A stretch of 9,313 bases of DNA, taken from contig DATKNI010000013.1 in the NCBI GenBank assembly GCA_035541415.1, forward strand, positions 1-9,313. The letters are read 5' to 3'. Under the pieces are notes generated by a model. That model was not told the DNA's origin. It saw only the letters and a list, made by a program, of their open reading frames with translations, and made no database searches. The translations under genes and the position numbers were made by a program. The stretch is from JAKAGE01 sp035541415. Its GTDB lineage: Bacteria > Patescibacteriota > Minisyncoccia > UBA6257 > 2-01-FULL-56-20. Below are positions 5,895 through 9,313 of the stretch, in pieces (within the stretch, counting starts at the first letter, position 1; each line of letters opens with the position of its first letter).

Positions 5895-6448
5895 TGCGCG
5901 GCAGGATTATTAAAGACCGACGGATTGAGCACGAGCTTTGCGGTGAACTGCCAATAGCCGCTCGGCTGGAAATTCACTCCGGTGACCGTGAGCGTTTGCA
6001 CGTCCGGCGACGATTCAAAGATGGCGATCTGCTGGTTGGCGTCGGCTTCTGTTTTTGCGAGCGCCGTGAGATTCAGCGAATCATCGCTCGCCAGGTTAAA
6101 ACTGGAATAGAAAACATTCGGCTCGGTGTGCGTTTCGATCCACGGAAATACATTCGAGGTCAGCGTGTGCTTGCGAAGCAGCGTCCGCAAATTGGAAAGC
6201 TGGGAATAAAAGCCGATGAGACTCGTCTGGTCGTCCAGCGAAACTGATTTTTCGACGGACGCAATCTGGCCCTGAACCGCAGATGCCTGGCTGTCGAGAT
6301 AGGGCTTGTAGCCATACGCAAGGCCGGCCCACAAAAAAACGGCGATAAAAAGTATGCCGCCGCCAAACGAAATAATCCCCAGGGACCACCCTGGAGTCTG
6401 CGGGGCTTCGCGCCCCAGCTGCTGGACCACGCTTTCAGGAAGGGCCAT
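5891..6448 (-). CDS. pilN: Type IV pilus alignment protein PilN-like
   Basis: The 185-aa bitopic protein has a short cytoplasmic end (MALPESVVQQLGREAPQTPG), a membrane helix at about 22-46, a helical stretch (about 50-95) and a C-terminal mixed domain (VFPWIETHTEPNVFYSSFNL, then QQIAIFESSPDVQTLTVTGV and WQFTAKLVLNP). This plan is that of PilN: in known systems the cytoplasmic tail docks into PilM and the outer domain pairs with PilO. The classic INLLP docking motif is not visible; LPESV near the N-terminus is the only weak resemblance. It starts 12 nt after pilM with no Shine-Dalgarno sequence and overlaps pilO by 4 nt. The assignment depends strongly on its place between pilM and pilO. Confidence 0.82.
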   Translation of the reverse strand: MALPESVVQQLGREAPQTPGWSLGIISFGGGILFIAVFLWAGLAYGYKPYLDSQASAVQGQIASVEKSVSLDDQTSLIGFYSQLSNLRTLLRKHTLTSNVFPWIETHTEPNVFYSSFNLASDDSLNLTALAKTEADANQQIAIFESSPDVQTLTVTGVNFQPSGYWQFTAKLVLNPSVFNNPAAQ

Positions 6449-6460
6449 GTTATTGAAAAA

Positions 6461-7552
6461 TTAATTGGAAAAATCCTTGAGCCCCAGGCCGATCGCGACC
6501 CCCATGGTCGCGCCAAGTTCAGGCACAAACGGCGCAATCGTTTCCGGATAGATGAGTTTGGAAAAAGCGTCGCTCTTTACGACAGGAATGCCAAACTCGC
6601 GTTCCAGATATTTTTCGATGCCCAGCAGGTTTGCGCCGCCTCCTGAAAGCACCATCCGCTCCGCCGGCCGGGCGAGCGGCAATTGTTCGTGATAAAGGAA
6701 TTGAGCCTTCTTTACTTCATTCATTATAGCATCCAAAAAAGGCAGCATTATTGTGGATAACTCATAGTTTGGACCGGTTCCCGTGATGCCCTTTTCCTTT
6801 TTCAGTTCTTCCGCGCGCATCGGATTGATCTGCAAGCTCGATGCGAGCGCCTGTGTGAGCGAGAACGATGCAAAATCAGTCTGCACATTCCACTGGAGCG
6901 ATCCGCCTTCCAGGAAGATAATGTTGCTCGACCGGCTTCCGATATCGAGCATGAGGGTCGGCGTCGGATCTCCGGCGAGCAGGCGCGAGAGGCTCAACGT
7001 TTCGATCTCAAGCGTTCCCAGATTCAAGCCCGCCGCGCTGAACATGCGCTGGTACCGGGTGATCTGCTCCCGCGGAACGGAGATCAAAAGAATTTTCTGG
7101 TGGTCGAATCCTTTGTCGTCCTGATACTGTTTGAGCATGAGCCAGTCGAGCGCAACTTGTTCGATCGGCAGAGGGACATACTGCCGCGCCTGGTAGACGA
7201 GCGCCTTTTGGATTTCCTTTTCATCCATGCGCGGGAAGTCGATGATCGTCGTGAATACGGAAAAGAGCGGAAGCGATGCTGATGCCTGCGTGGTCCCTGG
7301 CTGCATCTCGTTCACGAGCGTCTTAAGAAGCTGGACCATGTCTGATTCAAAAATTTTGAGGTTGCTCGTCTGGAGCGCCTGGTTCGCGCGCGCAAGGTAG
7401 CCGCTCGATTCGAGGATGCCATAATTTGTCACCTCGGGTCCTTTTTCGCCTTTTCCCATTTCCACCATTTTGATCGACGTTGTTCCGATATCGACCGCAA
7501 GCCGCGACGAGGAAAGGCCCTTTTTAAAAATGGATGAGAAAAGATTCGCCAT
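6461..7552 (-). CDS. pilM: Type IV pilus actin-like ATPase PilM
   Basis: The 363-aa cytoplasmic actin/FtsA-fold protein recruits the tail of PilN and links motors to the membrane complex. The nucleotide-binding signatures are visible: phosphate-1 loop LAVDIGTTSIKMVEM (18-32), phosphate-2 loop MLDIGSRSSNIIFLEGG (201-217), and adenosine motif MVLSGGGANLLGIEKYLE (300-317). FPRMDEKEIQKALVYQARQY (106-125) and LPIEQVALDW (128-137) are also typical of PilM. A short basic N-terminus (MANLFSSIFKKG) may contact the membrane. It is the first gene of the minus-strand pilus cluster, with a promoter element at 7586-7594 that overlaps the start of the divergent comFC. No Shine-Dalgarno sequence precedes it; the upstream bases are A-rich. 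Confidence 0.95.
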   Translation of the reverse strand: MANLFSSIFKKGLSSSRLAVDIGTTSIKMVEMGKGEKGPEVTNYGILESSGYLARANQALQTSNLKIFESDMVQLLKTLVNEMQPGTTQASASLPLFSVFTTIIDFPRMDEKEIQKALVYQARQYVPLPIEQVALDWLMLKQYQDDKGFDHQKILLISVPREQITRYQRMFSAAGLNLGTLEIETLSLSRLLAGDPTPTLMLDIGSRSSNIIFLEGGSLQWNVQTDFASFSLTQALASSLQINPMRAEELKKEKGITGTGPNYELSTIMLPFLDAIMNEVKKAQFLYHEQLPLARPAERMVLSGGGANLLGIEKYLEREFGIPVVKSDAFSKLIYPETIAPFVPELGATMGVAIGLGLKDFSN

Positions 7553-7581
7553 TTTTTAATAGAAATTTCATCTTGCGTCGT

Positions 7582-7587
7582 TATTAT
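7582..7587 (+). promoter_or_regulatory. Possible -10 of a leaderless comFC promoter
   Basis: TATTAT matches the -10 consensus at five of six positions and ends 6 nt before the comFC ATG, so transcription would begin at or next to the start codon. There is no TG extension and no clear -35 at the right distance, so this is weaker than the pilM element. It shares two bases with the -10 of the opposing pilM promoter. Confidence 0.3.
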
Positions 7588-7594
7588 CATACCA
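7586..7594 (-). promoter_or_regulatory. Extended -10 promoter of pilM and the pilus cluster
   Basis: The minus strand reads TGG-TATGAT, an extended -10 with five of six hexamer matches. Predicted initiation is near 7579, leaving about 27 nt before the pilM ATG. A -35 would fall within the comFC coding sequence and none is evident. The element touches the comFC start codon, so transcription of the pilus genes and of comFC should interfere or be balanced. Confidence 0.5.
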
Positions 7595-8277
7595 TGCCAT
7601 TCCGCTTCTTCGCCGATATTTTCTTCCCTCGCGCGTGCCTCGCCTGCCGCGCGCGGGCAAGCTCTTTCGTCATCATGCATTCCGATGCCTGCTGTTTTTC
7701 CTGCTTCGATGCGATCCCCCGGTGCAGGATGCCGCCTGCCTTGATTCCAGGAGGTGCGCCCCGTTTTTATGCCGGTGGCGCTTCCCGCTATGAAAGCCTG
7801 ATCGTCCAGCACATGGTCCACTCGCTCAAATTCAAAGGCGTGCGGGCGGCAGCCGAACCGCTTGGCGACCTCCTTGCCGAATACGTCGTACAAGCGCCGC
7901 CCGCGAGCACCGTTCGGTCATTCGTGCCGGGCGTGCCGGTCATCCCCATCCCCCTTTCCAAAAAACGTGAACGCGAACGCGGCTTCAATCAAGCCGACCT
8001 CATCGCACAACGCTTTGCGCGGAAATTCAACCTGCCCGTTGAAAATAAAATCTTATTCCGCGAGCGGCACACAAAACCGCAGAGCGAAACCGCGAGCGCG
8101 GAAGAACGGAGGAGAAATCTGACGGGGTGTTTTGCGCTCCGCGGCGCTCCGCCCGCGCGCGTCATCCTTGTGGACGACGTCATGACGACGGGGTCCACGT
8201 TCAAAGAAGCCGCTCATCTCTTATTCAAAAACGGGACGCAGGAAATCCTGGCGCTCGCGGCGTCGGCAGTGGTGTGA
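7594..8277 (+). CDS. comFC: ComF family competence protein (phosphoribosyltransferase fold)
   Basis: The 227-aa cytoplasmic protein is needed for natural transformation in known bacteria, where it is thought to act on incoming single-stranded DNA. The N-terminal zinc-ribbon-like part starts FFADIFFPRACLACRA and carries Cys15, 18, 33, 34, 37 and 44. The family signatures follow: RERGFNQADLIA (127-138), KPQSETASAEERRRNLTGCF (161-180), and the PRPP-binding loop VILVDDVMTTGST (190-202) with its acidic pair. The ATG at 7594 is preferred to one at 7534 because the family N-terminus begins just before the FPRAC segment and the extra 20 residues overlap pilM. It is the only plus-strand gene here. It diverges from pilM and ends 17 nt from a convergent gene, with no terminator in between. 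Confidence 0.94.
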   Translation: MPFRFFADIFFPRACLACRARASSFVIMHSDACCFSCFDAIPRCRMPPALIPGGAPRFYAGGASRYESLIVQHMVHSLKFKGVRAAAEPLGDLLAEYVVQAPPASTVRSFVPGVPVIPIPLSKKRERERGFNQADLIAQRFARKFNLPVENKILFRERHTKPQSETASAEERRRNLTGCFALRGAPPARVILVDDVMTTGSTFKEAAHLLFKNGTQEILALAASAVV

Positions 8278-8294
8278 AATGCATTGCACGCGCG

Positions 8295-9206
8295 CTATTG
8301 GGGCAACAAGGTCTGAATGATGCTGCTCACTGAGAAAAATTGCTGATACGTATCCGAAAGGGATGAGAGCGATTTTTGGATGAGGCTGAGCGATTGGTCC
8401 GGCGACTGCAGCTGCATGAGCGCTTGCTTTGCGCCCTGGTTCGCGTCGAGCGCGTTTTGAAACGAAGCGCGCGCTGCGGAAAGGGCGTTCTGGAGGTCGC
8501 TGTTCGGCGTGGCATTCTCAAGAAACGCAACGGCGCGGCTCGTTTGGTCCATGCGCGTCTGCGCCGTGGAGAATAATCCTTGATTGCGTTCCCAGATCAT
8601 AAAATTATTTACGATCGCCGCAAGCGGACCGTACGTTCCCTTGCGGTACGAAAGAACTTCGCCCGCCACCGCTTTGCTTCCCGCGATGCCGACATTATCC
8701 AACTTGCCGAGTTCGATGGAATAAAAATTGATGGGATCGTTCAGCTTGCTTGAAAGGGTGTTTGCTATGGTCGCCGCGTCGCCGCTCAATGAAAGCGCGT
8801 TAAGCGATTTTTGCAGGTCGCTTGCTTCGCTCTGGGCGCACGAGATCGTTTGTCCCAAGAGCTGCTTGCGCATCGCGAGTTCCTGTTGGAGCTCGTCGTT
8901 GTAGCTGAGCGTCGGATCGTTTTCGACATCAACAAGCTTCTTGAGGTCGGAAGGTTTTGGAGCGCAGGGATCGATGACGGCTGGCGTCGATACGGTGCTC
9001 GTTGCCGTGCTCGTCCCGGAAGCTCCGGACGTTCCCGATGCTCCGGACGTTCCGCCCGTGCTCGAAGCGATGTCCGGTGCCGCGTGAGGATCGGTCGTTG
9101 TTGCCGTGCTCGTCGAATCGGCGTGCGCCGGAGCATAGGCAAATAAAACTGCCGCGATAATCGCGATGACAAACGGCAGCTTTTTTGTGATGCCTGTGCG
9201 GATCAT
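8295..9206 (-). CDS. Secreted Ser/Thr/Gly-rich helical protein of unknown function
   Basis: The 303-aa protein is not one I recognise. Residues 1-29 form a Sec signal peptide (basic ITKK, hydrophobic LPFVIAIIAAVLFAYAP, cleavage after AHA). A low-complexity linker (about 30-78) contains two tandem GTSGAS units plus a third GTS, like an extended cell-surface spacer. The rest (about 82-303) looks mostly alpha-helical, with a probable disulfide pair Cys81 and Cys123, the segment YRKGTYGPLAAIVNNFMIWE (187-206), and Gln/Leu-rich C-terminal helices ending SSIIQTLLPQ. No enzymatic motif or membrane anchor is evident. The start at 9206 gives a clean signal peptide but has no Shine-Dalgarno sequence. 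It follows another minus-strand gene by 23 nt and converges on comFC. A pilus-associated or surface role is only a guess from location. Confidence 0.85.
   Translation of the reverse strand: MIRTGITKKLPFVIAIIAAVLFAYAPAHADSTSTATTTDPHAAPDIASSTGGTSGASGTSGASGTSTATSTVSTPAVIDPCAPKPSDLKKLVDVENDPTLSYNDELQQELAMRKQLLGQTISCAQSEASDLQKSLNALSLSGDAATIANTLSSKLNDPINFYSIELGKLDNVGIAGSKAVAGEVLSYRKGTYGPLAAIVNNFMIWERNQGLFSTAQTRMDQTSRAVAFLENATPNSDLQNALSAARASFQNALDANQGAKQALMQLQSPDQSLSLIQKSLSSLSDTYQQFFSVSSIIQTLLPQ
9018..9053 (-). repeat. Two 18-nt tandem units coding for GTSGAS
   Basis: Units 9018-9035 and 9036-9053 match at 16 of 18 bases and share the exact core GCTCCGGACGTTCC (plus-strand reading). They encode the GTSGAS linker repeats of the secreted protein. 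A separate exact 15-bp direct repeat (GTTGCCGTGCTCGTC at 9001-9015 and 9100-9114) codes for Thr/Ser-rich stretches nearby. Such in-frame units can change linker length by slippage. Confidence 0.75.
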
Positions 9207-9229
9207 AATATGAAAATTATCGGAAAGCC

Positions 9230-9313
9230 CTATTGCGAGAGCGCCTTGAGCGCGCCGTCAATCGTGGGCGATGACGTTGCCGCTTCCGAAGACGTCGCAG
9301 CTGCTGAACCATT
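9230..9313 (-). CDS. C-terminus of an Ala/Ser/Thr-rich protein (partial, runs off right edge)
   Basis: The last 27 codons and a TAG stop (9230-9232) are in the window. The sequence starts NGSAAATSSEAATSSPTID and ends GALKALSQ. The Ala/Ser/Thr-rich run resembles an extracellular linker, followed by a short amphipathic end. The only evidence is an open frame to the edge, a composition like the secreted neighbour, and a 23-nt gap to it on the same strand, which suggests a shared transcript. Function cannot be assigned. Confidence 0.5.
   Translation of the reverse strand, partial: NGSAAATSSEAATSSPTIDGALKALSQ

Noticed and set aside
7534..7593. In-frame upstream extension of comFC from an ATG at 7534
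   Set aside because: The extra 20 residues overlap the start of pilM and do not match the family; the ComF N-terminus begins at about MPFRFFADIFFPRAC.
7429..7893. Minus-strand open frame of 154 codons across the comFC/pilM junction
   Set aside because: It is antisense to comFC and then out of frame within pilM; both real genes show family motifs throughout, so this is a shadow frame.
8278..8294. Terminator between convergent comFC and the secreted protein gene
   Set aside because: The 17-nt gap has only a short GCGCGC palindrome with no adequate stem and no U tract.
1..9313. Alternative genetic code with UGA as glycine, as in some CPR bacteria
   Set aside because: pilN and comFC end in TGA at the expected family length, and no conserved gene here needs read-through of TGA.

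Overview
The window reads as a chromosomal type IV pilus (T4P) assembly and competence locus from a monoderm bacterium, most likely a Candidate Phyla Radiation (Patescibacteria) lineage such as Parcubacteria. The basis for this is: a compact pilM-pilN-pilO-(small protein)-pilB-pilT-pilC-pilin order; divergent pilN and pilO; no secretin pilQ and no full pilP; a near-complete lack of Shine-Dalgarno sequences; and moderate GC. Genes end in TAA, TAG or TGA with no in-frame TGA, so the standard bacterial code applies and the UGA-recoding CPR groups are unlikely. The taxonomic placement is an inference from layout and protein style, not from a marker gene.

Layout, left to right. A secreted protein on the minus strand runs off the left edge (1-123) behind its own promoter. 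A strong hairpin terminator (197-221) and a 19-bp palindrome (228-246) close the pilus locus. The minus-strand pilus genes then follow, listed here leftmost first: major pilin (248-745), platform protein PilC (838-2049), retraction ATPase PilT (2071-3144), extension ATPase PilB (3187-4908), a 101-aa single-pass membrane protein (4973-5278), PilO (5280-5894), PilN (5891-6448) and PilM (6461-7552). A second terminator (4930-4951) with a promoter just behind it splits this into pilM-N-O-small protein and pilB-T-C-pilin. On the plus strand, comFC (7594-8277) diverges from pilM, and the two -10 elements overlap. At the right, two more minus-strand genes encode a 303-aa secreted Ser/Thr/Gly-rich protein (8295-9206) and the C-terminus of another Ala/Ser/Thr-rich protein (9230-9313).

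How the parts fit together (known for the families). PilB and PilT power pilus extension and retraction at the base of PilC. PilM, bound to PilN and PilO, forms the inner alignment complex. The pilin is the fibre subunit, and it would need a PilD prepilin peptidase that is not in this window. ComFC is a phosphoribosyltransferase-fold competence protein, so a retractable pilus beside comFC suggests DNA uptake.

Most notable points: a small PilO-linked membrane protein ending in GRPNPFIAP that may stand in for PilP; a recurring TG-N-TA-type extended -10 before five transcription units with no recognisable -35; overlapping divergent pilM/comFC promoters; near-leaderless pilB and comFC starts; and two uncharacterised secreted proteins next to the locus. 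No mobile element, CRISPR array, tRNA or rRNA was seen, and no stretch longer than 300 bases lacks a gene.
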